Assembly: GCA_038502055.1 (NCBI GenBank)
Contig: JAXRKN010000045.1
Location: 828,501-892,500, forward strand
Direction: 5' to 3'
Length of the DNA: 64,000 bases
From: Tanytarsus gracilentus
Taxonomy: Eukaryota; Arthropoda; Insecta; Diptera; Chironomidae
Under the pieces are notes generated by a model. It had not been told where the DNA came from and did no database searches. It saw only the letters and a program-made list of their open reading frames with translations. Positions 1 to 12,400 of this stretch are shown in pieces (within the stretch, counting starts at the first letter, position 1; each line of letters begins with the position of its first letter). A program made the translations under genes and the position numbers.

Positions 1-2825
1 TATATGAGGTGTAATAAAAATGTGTAAAGGAAATGAAGGGGAATATATGAAAGTGCCTTATTTAATGTGTTGCCAACATTACTCATTAATAATAATCGTA
101 ACACATACTCGAACACACAACGTATATGAAAAAGGGAAGTATGATGGAATGCTAGAAGGCTTAGAATCATAAATATACAAGTTTTTTGAAAATGTAAAGG
201 GAAATAAATTTGCTTTGGGATGAAAAGTAAGAAATATTGAAAAGGTTCATTAAAATTAATTTTAAAGAATATCCATGGTTTGAAAAGCAGCCCTTAAAAT
301 TTATTCAAACATAAATTCAACAACTTTATCAAATTTTTGATTTCCAATCATTTTTGATAACCTTTTTTTCTTCACAAATTTTCACCCTTCCAAAATAATC
401 GGCAAATTATGCTATAAAAATTTCTATTTCAAAATATTTTCCTAAATTTGCAGTCAATTTTGATGTGGAACTTGGTAGACCTCAATCACACGACTGTCAT
501 ATATTGTTGAGGAATTGTTTCGATAATATTCATAGAGGAAAATTTTATGTTCTCAACTGAAAACTTTGTGAGAGAGTTATTGCCACGTAAATATCTTTGC
601 GTTTTACGTTGAACGTATCTCACAAATTCTTACGTCAATTTCAAAACTCACCATAAAGACGTAACGTTTTTAAACATTCTCACGTTTTTTTCTCAACTCA
701 AATGAAAATTCTCCTTCTTATTTTTCTAGTCCATAAATTTTACTCATTAATTTTTTTTCTTAGCTGGAGTGTTTTTCGAAGGCACATCTTTAGGAATAAA
801 ATCGAAATAAGAAGAAAAATTTACGATTCTCGCTTCCTTAAATCAACTTGATGGATTTCACTCAATTCTTGTGTCATTTTGTTTTATTATTTGCCTGTTA
901 TTACGGCTGTCATGAGATAGTCATTACGAATGGGTGAAAGATTCTTGTTGATTGATAAGAGTCGAAAACATTTATTGAGGGAGGGACAAAAAATATTTGT
1001 ATTCAAATTGCTTATAAAAAATTTAACTTTTCTAAAATAAATTAGTGTCTAGCCCTAGAAATATTCGCTCAGTATGAATTGTTGATTTGAGAGTTATTTA
1101 ATAATGAATTTTTAATGATGATGGTTGAAAAGCTCATTGCTCTTTTCCAATTTTAGTTGAGCACTTTTCATTTCTGAAATATTACAATTGTGACAATTGT
1201 TAGGAAATTTGTCATCCGTAGGCTTGATGATCTGGCTTTTGTTTACTTAATGAATGAAACGGAGAAAAATACGTCAACAGAAAATTCAAAGAAGAGCATG
1301 TTTTCTATGAGCCTTTCATATAGAAAAATTATTGTGTGCCACCCTTTTTTGCACTCGTACATGTGTATGGCTCATATACGCTTTCGAGTAAATAAAAGTT
1401 CCCATGTCGAGCGTGTACTCATTGTTACAACTTACATCACCTCAACTCTTAAAATCAACTGAGATTCAAGGATCGATCAAATTTATTTTCAAAAAAGAAA
1501 ATCAACTAATCATAATCTATTTTTTATCAAAGATAGACATTTGAATTTTGAGAAATTTTTTTTAAGTCTTTGCACAGACAGATAATATTAAATATTTCTC
1601 CCCATTGCATATTTACAATTGACTCACATTGAGTCCTTAAATCAACTTCAACTCGAAGTGATTTTTTCAAGCGTGTAGCATTGACATTTTTCATTGAATA
1701 GCAGCAGCGAGAAGGAGTGAAGAATGAAAAGAAAAACAAATGCATGGGAAAAATAAACAAAAGAACGCTTTTTTCTATGCGAATGAGAGGGTACAATTGT
1801 TTGTTGGAGGTGTGGGTGATGGTAGCGGGAGAGGGACATAAAAATAATGTTTCGACAATGCATGTCTGACACAATGGAAAAAGCAGCAGGAAAAACAGTG
1901 GCAGCAGCAGTCGGATTTATAAAATCATAAATTCATCCCAATATTTATATTTTTGGCTATGTAATTACGCTCTTTTGTGAATGACTTGTTGTCATTTCAT
2001 ATTGTGTGACACTCTAATGAATGCCTTTATTACAACCAACAACAGTCGATATTTAGGAGCTACTTTATCTACCTTTTGCTTCGGGGTTTAAATTTTAAAC
2101 CTTTTCAACGTGATTTTCTCTCGTGAGAGCGGCATTGAGTTGAAAAAGGATGGATTTAAATTAACTTCATTGTGTTGTAAATGAGTTGGAAAATTGAACG
2201 ATTTGTTAAAGTGAAGGAGGGGCATAGAAAGGTAATTTTCAGTGTTAAAGGACTTTGAATAATGTGTGCGTGTATGAGATGACTTTTTACAGGTGACTTG
2301 AAAAATATTATGAAAATATATTTTTTTGAAAGGTCTCGATTTTTTGGAAGTAAAATTTGTTTGATTGATAGGTTGGTTCTCGAATAATTTTTTTTTGAAA
2401 ATTACAATATTTATTATTCTTAAAATTTTTCACAATTAATGCTCGTACATGCTCGTTAACAATGAGTCAAACGTAAACTTCCTAATACCACAAATTAAAC
2501 TTTCTCAAGTAACATAATTATCAAGCAGCCATAACTTGCCAAATCAAAGCCCCATTTGCCATAAAAAAATCTTAAAATTCTCACATACAAGTAAAAAAGC
2601 TTTCTTTTGGAAAATTTATTTCCCTCTTTCAAAGAATTTTGTATGTCAACGGGTTTAAAGTCATGCGACATGAGTTGTGTAATAAATAAACATGATCCAA
2701 TTATGTTAATTACACACAAAGAAAAATATTTCTAAAAAATGTCGCTAACATACTTTTCCGTTTTTTGATCTTCTTTTTAAGTTCAAGCATGAATTTTCGT
2801 GTTTCATTTCCCTCGTAGAACAATG
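1..2825. other. non-coding AT-rich stretch, nothing recognised
   Basis: Open frames here are short (under about 115 codons), often lack an ATG, and are rich in Phe, Ile, Lys and Asn as expected from AT-rich noise. I see no splice-flanked coding exon, RNA gene or transposon end. Confidence 0.6.
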
Positions 2826-3490
2826 AGTTCAAATTGAGCTCAAACATTGAACTATTTAGTTCAAATGAACTAAATTAGTTCGAATTGAATTCAATTCGAA
2901 CTCAAATGTTGAACTCAGCCAATTTAGTTCAACATTTGAGTTCGAGTTGAATTCAATTTGAACTCAATTGTTGAACTAAATTTCCATGTTGAACTCTAAG
3001 GCTGAGTTCAAGATTTGAACAAGAATTTGAATTCAAGACTTGAACTAAATTTAAAGTTTTAGTTCAAAACTTGAACTCGAATTTAATTCAAGTCTTGAAC
3101 TCAATTTGAATTCAAGTTTTGAACTAAAATTGGAGTATTTTGAAGTCAATTTGAATTCAAAACTTGAACTAAAATTGGGGTATTTTGAAATAAACTTGAA
3201 CTCAAATTTATTTCAAAACTTGAACTCGATTTGAATTAAAGACTTAGACAAAATTTTGATTTTTAATATAAACTTTATTTCAAAAGTTGAACTCGATTTG
3301 AACTAAAGACTTAGACAAAATTTTTCGAATTGAATTCAAATCGAAAATCGAGTTCAAATTTAGTTCAAACGTATATGGGCGAGTTCAACCGTTTTCATAC
3401 AAAAGCTTACCACGCGATTTGAACTGAACTGGATTTGAACTCAACATTTGAATTCAATTCGAACTCAAATAACACCCAAATTTGAACTCA
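2826..3490. repeat. palindromic GTTCAA/TTGAAC repeat island
   Basis: About 665 bp built almost entirely from the half-sites AGTTCAA and TTGAACT and variants such as TTGAATTC and TCGAACT, on both strands, separated by short AT-rich spacers. It contains a perfect 26-bp palindrome at 2877-2902. It also has a 15-bp perfect inverted repeat (2901-2915 against 2926-2940, loop 10 nt) whose arms extend outward with few mismatches to about 2871 and 2970. Inside are partial tandem duplications: 3207-3257 repeats at 3274-3324 (about 49 of 51 identical), and 3119-3144 repeats at 3164-3189. No reading frame crosses it. Its boundaries are sharp against ordinary AT-rich flanks. It is either a degenerate short-motif satellite or a transposon core; I do not recognise the family. 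Confidence 0.85.
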
Positions 3491-6400
3491 TGTTCTACCA
3501 GGGTTGACTTTGAGCAAAAAGGAGAAGAAGCATTTCCTACACGGCACATATTGCCGACTAAATTGAATTCTTTTCGAGGCCGTTGTTGTTGTTGTTGAGT
3601 CATGTTATGCGCGTTTTTAAGTAAATATGAATGTTTACAGTGCACACAAGTGAGCGAGTATATAAGAAGTTGGGGTAGGGACACTTTTATGAAATAATTC
3701 AATTAATAATTTTATGAACCGCAAGTTTACCAAAATAAGCTTCAATTTTTTCATAACGATTCGAACCAATGTTAAACTATAATATTGAAAACCTTCATAT
3801 ACACGTGTCCCACATCTTTTCAAAATAAAATAGAGGCAAATGTATGGAAGATTGTTATCAGGAAATATTTGATGTTGTTATTTGAATAGCTGAGAGTACA
3901 TATATGTACTTCTAAAATTGCAATGTTGTTGTCTACTTTCTCCCTTCTCTGCCATACCTCGCAAATGCTACAAAGAAAACAAAATAAAATTTATGGAGTG
4001 TTGTCATGCGATTTGAAAAATTGCGGCTAAATTGAAGATTTTCTTTTCCACCTTTTTTACGCCTAAAAAATTGAATTATGATTTTTTTGCTGCAGTCTCT
4101 CAATATGGTGTGGTTCTTTAAAATTGAAATCATGTTCTTTTGCATAATGCTCTTACACAAAAGCTCTTTTCCTGTTTTTCTATAATTAAACAAGCAAGAA
4201 GAGTGAACTTTATGGTAAATTATTTAACGAACATAGACTCGTACACTTTTTGCCATGATTTTTGAATGATTTTTGATTTAATTTTTTTGGCTTCGTGGAG
4301 ATGTTTTAAAACAAAGAGTAAAAAATATTGAAAAACTGATTTTATTCTTTAAATATTATATGAACACTGAATGTGTTCATTCTATCAATTTTTCACATGC
4401 ATACACTTCATTATTACAAATCTTAACAACGTCATTTTACATTGCCTTTTGCAACTGCACCTCCTCTCAATTTATTTTGCCAGCTCTTTTACATAATATT
4501 CTATCTCAATGTTCTTTTGAGGTTCCTTTGGCTTTGAATTGAATTATAAAGGAGATAAAATCAGCATAATTGAATTTACTGCTTGTTCTTCTCTTGCTAC
4601 ATGTATGCTCGCGCTTGTGTACGAGGAGATCGGAAGTGTACACAAATGATGTGTTTAATTGTTGACTTTAGTGCGCAGTTCAGTAAGAATTTTAACCACA
4701 TTTTCAAATTTTCCCCACCGACTAGCAACAACCACTTCCTCACGTTGAAATTTTCCTAGTGATGTAGACTTGATTAAAAATTCCCATGTTAAAACATTAA
4801 TGTTTCATAATGTTCCGCATTTCGCCGCTTTCGGTGCTGATCTTTTTTCGAAAAGCAAATTTTCTCCTTCTTATATTCTCTTTATGAACAAGTAGGAATT
4901 ATTTTCAATGCGAGAGGATGGAAAGTTCATGTGATGTTCAATATGAGAGGAAGATTAAACGAGCAAAAGTCTTTAAAGAGCTGTGTTGAAGGGTGTGCAA
5001 AATTCGTTAAAAAATTTTGTGGTACATCGCAAAATTTAAAACCCCAATAAAATTTTAAAAGCTTAAAAATTACTAAAATTTAGATTTTGCTGATATTTGT
5101 ATTTGAGGTTATTCAAAACTTAATGCGCCAAAAGTAAATTAATGCTAATTTTAACCAAAATTTACATTTTCAATTTAATGGCTTAAAAATTAATTAAACA
5201 ATGAAAGCAAACTTTTGCATCATTGCACTTCGTTTAGAGAGAAAACATGAAAAGTTTTCTTTTTCACACTCAATTCCGAAACACCACCAGGAGGGAAGAA
5301 GAGAAAAAAATGAGAGAATGTTAAACAACAACAACAATAATTGAATGTGCAATGATAAAGTTATGAAGTTGTTTAGCTGCATGTTTTCCCACCATCAAAG
5401 TGAGAGAGAAAAGGAAATTTCCAACAATAATAATATGAGCGAAAATTTTCTCACCCGGAGGAGGTGGAAAAGAAGCTTGAAAAGTTTTTTAGAAAAAAAA
5501 GCACAAAAGAAAAAAAGTACAGCGACATCGCAAAAGTTTTATTTTTTTTGGATCGATAGCCAAGAGCATTTTTCCGTACATCAGAATAGCTTCCGCTTAA
5601 AGAGACTACCGCAACTGAATTTGCATTGAGCTAAAAAAATTATGGATTTATCTGAGAGCAAAAAGGCAAGAAGGAAACATGGGACTCATAAATGTTTAAT
5701 ATATTCCAGGAATAGTTTTGAATTATGATTGCTCTTCGCAAACGTACAAGTTGATATACATTTTATGTGTACATGTACATTTTGTTTGAGAGATGAAAAA
5801 TTTCCTTGTGAAAAATTTAGTGGAAATATTTAATACTTAACATGGAATTTGAATCCATTCTCAAAATAAAATGAAATTTTTTATTTAAACACTAAAAATT
5901 TTCTCTCTAATAAAATCATTTCTGAGCGAATCTATGGCACTTCCATCCTCTATTCTCGTTGTAGTCATCAAGGGATGAGACTTTGGAGATGAGTTAAATT
6001 TTAATCTTTTATATGAGGCGTTTATGGGTAACTCGATCATTAGTACGTAGCTATGTTGGGATTAAACAATAATGCTCCTCACTTTTCTCTCTATGCGACT
6101 AAGCTCGTTAATGATAGTTATGGGATATAAAGGCTGTGAATTTTTGCCTTCCATTTCTATCTCTTTCTGTTTTGCACGTACCGAGACAAATTCAGACGAT
6201 TGAGATAATTTTTGTATGGAGTGAAAGGATTTTTGGAAAATAGTTTACGGTCAAGTGGGGGATTTCGGAAGATTTTCCTTTTGTTCGAGTGGAGATAAGT
6301 GTGATAATAATAATTGAATTCTTAGTTGAATGGTCGGGCGGAACGTTTTGTAATGGATAAAATTGATTGTTCAAACTGTTTTAAAATTATGACTTAATAC

Positions 6401-9400
6401 TGAACATTTTTTATTTAGTTTTAATTCCTTATTATTACTTTAAATTTAGAATACGGATTTGAAAAATTCCTTGGATCATTTTTATTGTATACACGAAAGC
6501 TCATATTTGAATAGATTTAAATTGTTAGAAAATTTTTCATTTTGCTACTCTTTTATAACGCTCATAATCTACTCTCTTTTATATAATTTTTTGTCATAAT
6601 AAATTTTACTGCACATGTTGTAAAAATTTATGAGTGCAATATGGAAGAGCGGTTCATAAAATGCACTTTTTGTGTGTTCTCTCATAGACAAGCTTTTTTG
6701 TGTGTGCAATTTTCTCTCTCTGATGCTTTCACGTGGCTGATATTATGCTATTAGTCAATAAAAAAACTTTTTTATTACTTTCTGCATTGTGATTTATGAG
6801 GAGATGAAAATAAAAAATTTAATATCACAAAAGTATCATTTTCCATTATCCTCAATCTCTTTTCATGGTATGCAAAACATATCACATATCAGTTTTTTAA
6901 CAAAAATTATTAATATAATAAAAGATTGTTGATCAAATGAAGAAAACTAAGGTTAAAAAATTTGATTAAACCCAGGATTAAACCATATAGAATGATGTTC
7001 AAAATCTTTTTATTATGGTTTAATTTATTTTAAACTAATTTAAAAATCTATTTGATATTGGTATAGAAAGATAAATAGAATTCTTGAAAATACTTTCAAT
7101 CCCATTACATTTATTGTTAATGTTCACATTTTGATGTACAGGCCAATCAAACATGAGAAATTCTCCATCATTTTCTCCTCGTACAGCTTTGCATCGTTGA
7201 AAACCCTCTCTTTCATAAAAATCTATATCCGTTGTACCATTATAAATAAAATCTCGAAAGAATTCAATAATGTGGCATTCATAAATTAAATTGAATTCTA
7301 TTCAGAGTGAAATGGTTGAAGAAGAATAGCGAGCTATAATTACATCCCTTTTTCTGTGCATCATATGAATCACAACAAAGATTAACGTGGAGAGAGAGGA
7401 AAAATAATAATAATCGGACATGAAAAAAAGCATTATAAAAGGCCCAAGAAAAGGATCTCAATGAAACCAATAACATCGAATTGCAAAATGTTTTTCAATT
7501 TCATAATAATTTCATGGTCATAAAAAAGGAATATAGAAGTAATAAATCAGCACAAAAAAAGGCAAAAAAATAGCGAGAAAAAGAAGATTTTTCATTTTGG
7601 TCGATGAGAAAAAGATTCATCGTTTCTTGAAGCGAAAAATGATTGCGGTTTTATATTTTCATATTTTTCTGCTGTTCCCCGACGATAAGCATAAGCACGG
7701 ATCGCTATTTACATTATTTTCGTGTAGGTCACTTGCTGCGGTGCAGAGAAAAGGGATCGCTTCTCTTTATTCATTCAAAACATATTTTTCGCTCTCTTTG
7801 GAGCGTCTCATCTCTCAAAAGCTTCATAAAATTGCTTATGTTGGGATTTCTGGTCTCAAAATCAAGAAGAAGAAGACATGATGAGAAAAGTTAGTGTTGA
7901 CTTTATGGTGGAACTTGTTGATGAGGGATTAAAGCCTTTCTGATTTTCTTAAAATTTTAAATCAACATTTTTTAGGAAAGCGAAGTTTAATTTGACCTAA
8001 AAAGTTACAAACTTTCGCGTAAAATAAATTTTTCAAAAATTTTCAGCATGATTTTAATTCACACATAAAAATCTCAGCCGAAAGACCCTATATAAAAAAA
8101 ATAATAAAAATATGCGAAGAGCAAAAAAATCCTCTCATCTAATTTGCATTTTATTCAAAAGAAGCATTTTATTCAGAAGAGAAAAATCCGTAAAAATGGC
8201 AATTGAAGTGAAAAGATATCTACAAGGAATAAAGATTATTTTGTTGGCTGCTGGTGCTGTCGTTTCTTTTTGCGATGGTGCTCAGTGGCGTGTGAAGTGT
8301 GCGAATAAGAAAGCGTCGAAAGAGGCACGAGGAAGGATAACGACGAAAGTTTCTCCTTGGCTTCCACTCACTCATTCACTGTTGCCACACAGCAAGAACT
8401 AATTTCCATAATTCGAAATGGTAATGAGTCATGTATAATGAACTAATGAAATAGATTTTTATTGCAAGTTTTCCTTCCTCATTTTCTCTCGTTAGGGAAG
8501 AAAAGTATGAAAATTTTTATTCGGCGAAAAAATGAGCTTCCAAAAACTTTTTTCCACATAGCGTTTTATGTGTGGTCTTGCAAAAGAAGAAGAAATTCTT
8601 GCGATTTAATTATTTAATTTTATTCCTTGATCGCTTTATTATGCAATTTTTGGTTTGATAATGAAATTAGGTTGAATTTCTTCCCCTAAACATGAAATTT
8701 GGCATTTATCCATCCACACGCCAGTAAAATATTAAAATGGTGACCAAACTCATTTTATTAATTAGGAATCTCTTTTTAGATTAATATAAATTTTAATGGA
8801 TTTGAGAAAATTATGTATTTTCTTTGTGGATTTATAAATTGCTTTTCCTCAATTAAAACAGAAAGGATGTGAAAATTTTATTCAATTTCTGCCACTTAAT
8901 TTATGCAATGAGAAAATTGTTTTTCGAAATTAATTAATGAGGAAAATTGTTTGTTTTGTTTTGAAAAGTATTTTTGGGCTGAAACATCGTTTCATAAAAA
9001 CACAAAAATTTACCGAAACGAGCTTTTTTAAATTAAAGCTCCCTTCTAAATCGCTGCTATAAAATCACAAAAAATCTTCTTTCTAAACTTCATCATAAAT
9101 CTACTCAACTCTCAACGAAGAATCTCCCCAAAGTGAATGAGTATCAAATTATATGAAAATAATGATGATCATCAGCATCTATAATAAATGATAATCTATC
9201 GACATAAAGTACACAGTAAATGCATCTCCATAAAAATTCCTTATCCATAAAACAAAGAACATTGGTTTGGGCATGTCATAGGAATGTGCCACAGTTTTTT
9301 CGACTGATGCGGGTAGCAAATTTTCTTTTTCATGAAATTTTTTCATTTTTTGTTGCCGAGTGCATTTATTAAAAGGTTCGGCCATTAAATATTTATGCTT

Positions 9401-12400
9401 CCTCATCCTCATGTTTCTTCTCTCTAAAGCGGCATGCGGAGATCATAATGGAACATCGAGTGGAGAGAACATAAAAACATATAATGATGCCAAAGTAAAA
9501 AAGCTTTACTGCCCACTTGTTTTAAAAGCGAAAGTCATTCAAGTGGGCTGATGTGACAATAAGAGAGTGGTATGAAAAAGCACTGCTCATTAATCAGCAG
9601 AAATTTATTCAAAATTAAATTTAAAATTCTCTTTTTCTCTTTTTAATGCATTGAATAATGAATGTGTAGAGCTATAAGGCTGATGCGATGAATGGAATAG
9701 AAAAAGTGGGCTGGCGAGTACTTGAGCAGGAAAAAGGGGCATGAAAGATGTTTTGCATTTCATTATTCATGCAAATTAAAGCCATACTTTTTATCGATGG
9801 GATTTTAATTAAATTACGAAAAAGGATAAAAGGGGAAAATTCAAATTTTCTTCAAAAGGAATTTTAATTTGATGTCATCTTGACATAAAATCTGAGTTGA
9901 TTAGTTTTTTTTTCATGTTTTTGGGATTTTTACATTTTATAAAGATCAATTCAAGGATTAGGGGGTTTAGATTTTTCAACTATTTTTAAAATTCGATAAA
10001 ATTCGTCATTTAAAAAATTCTATTATTTTTATTCAAAGTTAGTTGTTCTTGAAAAATTCTAGAAAAATTCAAGAAAAACTTAAAATCATTAAAATATCAT
10101 GCATGAAATATTCAAAGCACAAGTCCTGCAGCCAATTTGCAGAGAACTCAAATTTTAAATGTTCCTCAAAGGATTTCTGTCAGCTCAGAGGAAAACTTTT
10201 ATGTTCAACTTTCGTAAAGTATAAAATCTTTTTAAGAATCTCCATCACGGGAGCACTTACTTTATATCAAAAAGGTATATCTTTCTTCATCTCTCAATTT
10301 CTCCCATCTTACTTTTATTGCGATGCACAGCACTGTCCGATCTACTTATATTTATTTATGTACGAGAAGTTATCCCCCCGCACATAAGGACTTTTTTATG
10401 ATGCTCTCTTTAATAATAAAAAGAAATATCATCGTTTTTCTGTTGAGTATGCTGTTCCTCATTGCTTCCACATGCACTCTTAGCTTTCAGTACCTTATGG
10501 AAAGACTCATCCTCTCAATTTTTATCATCATCATCTCGTTCTCATGTTGACATAAATCAAAGGCAAAACGAAACTTTCGACAAGATTTTTCCTCTTAAAT
10601 AGGTAGAGACGTAAAGAGACAGGCCATAAAAAAAATTTTTTTGCTCTCCTTCTTCGAATAAAAATGATGGATATCAACAACTTCCTTTTTACCATCAACT
10701 TGACTCCAGTAATTTTTCCGTGTGGGTGCTTTGAAGAAAAAAAGGACCGAAGGAAAATTTTGAGGTTAGTAAATATCGCAAATCTCAAATTTACAATCTT
10801 GCGGCGGATTCTTTATGGTTGTTTGTATATATGCGAGGGTGCGATGGACGGGGTTGAAAAGGTACAATTTCAAACTTTTATAAAATCAGTTGAAAGAATC
10901 TTGTCACCTAGGTAAAAAAGAGTGTTTAAGAGAAGGAAAAGTTTTAAGTTGTTTCACATTAAAAGTGAGCGCAGTTTTCAAAAAATAATTTTTTTAACTA
11001 GTTAATTAGAAATGTAAACTAATAATGCGCAAGCTTTTAGAATTTCTGAATTTTTTTAATTCAATCTAAAGATTTAAATACATTAACCAAGCCATTTTAA
11101 GCCAACAAAATTCCACTCAACTCAGACTAAAGTAAACTATTATGATTAGCTCTCATTCCATACATCCTAAAAATGCTTTGTACCCTTCTCAGTCGGCAGA
11201 GATAATTTTTTTGAGTCCCTGCGACATTTGGAAATTATCTTCAGCGTATCATTTCTCACTTATCTCAACTCACTCCCTCCTCTCCACCTTGTTCATGTTC
11301 CGCCAGAGTTCACTTAATAAAACGCGCATGAAAAACGGTCAAGAAGAAGAAAAGAAGATGAAATGATGTTTTTGGGGCAATTTTTCTTAATTTATGACTT
11401 GCAATAAAATTTAAAAGCAACACTGGACTGTAAAAAAGTATTTTTACTCCTTGCTATATACTTTACATCCTTTATGATTATGCTTTATGGCTTTTGCTCA
11501 TCTTTTGATGCTTTCATGGGGGTTAAAAAGAACGTTGAGCCTTTTATGTTTCATTAAATGTTTTAATGGACGATATTCTTTTATTTTTGGATCTCTTAAT
11601 TGATTTAAAATATGACTTGAGGGATAAAAATGTCGAGATTTTTTAATTAGCATCTTTTTTAAATCTTAATTTTATTAAATCATTTTAATAGAGTTAGAAG
11701 ATTTTAAAGGTAAAATTTATTCAGACTAATTTTTCCTTTCAAAATTGCTCAATTCCATATAAAATATCGTTTTTCTTCTTTACCATTAAATCTGGTTTTC
11801 ATAGAAAATTTATCATTTTCAGCATAATGCCCTTCCATCCTACCCAAAAACTGAATCTTTTAACATATAACATGAGAGAACGAACAAACATCGAAGTAAC
11901 AAGTAACAATAATGGACAAACATGAGAAAGATTGCAAATTTAAGAAGATCACATCAAGTAAGCAGCAGAGGAAGGATAATGAGATGGAAGAGAATTCACG
12001 GTCAATGTTGAGTAATATGCTATGGAGCATACATTTAGGTCTGATTCAATTTAAGGGAAAAGGATCCAATTTAAGACAGAGGAAGGCAGTTGAGCACAAC
12101 AAAAGACTCGATTGTGCTTTCTTTGAACGGGAGAGAGGGTGGAAGGTAAAGAGAAAACATTTGATGCGAGGGTGGAACAATGCTTGGTCTAAATTTTGAG
12201 CTTTATTAACCTCAAATTTGAATATTTTAAAAATAAAAAATTCTGATTCTTGACAAAAATCAGGCACTAAATCTATTTTTTTATCTTTAATTTTCAAATA
12301 AGATTAAAAAAATCTGCAAATATTTTCACCACCTTGCAGTGAACGAAAAAAAAATTTATGATGCAGAATAATTTATGAGAATCATTTATATCGTACAGAG

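Noticed and set aside
3752..3775. GGTTCGAATC on the minus strand, resembling a tRNA B box
   Set aside because: No A box or cloverleaf stems at the right distance.
11912..12199. 95-codon charged plus-strand frame
   Set aside because: Composition follows from purine-rich DNA (GAA, AAG, AGA runs); no splice sites, domain or neighbour supports it.
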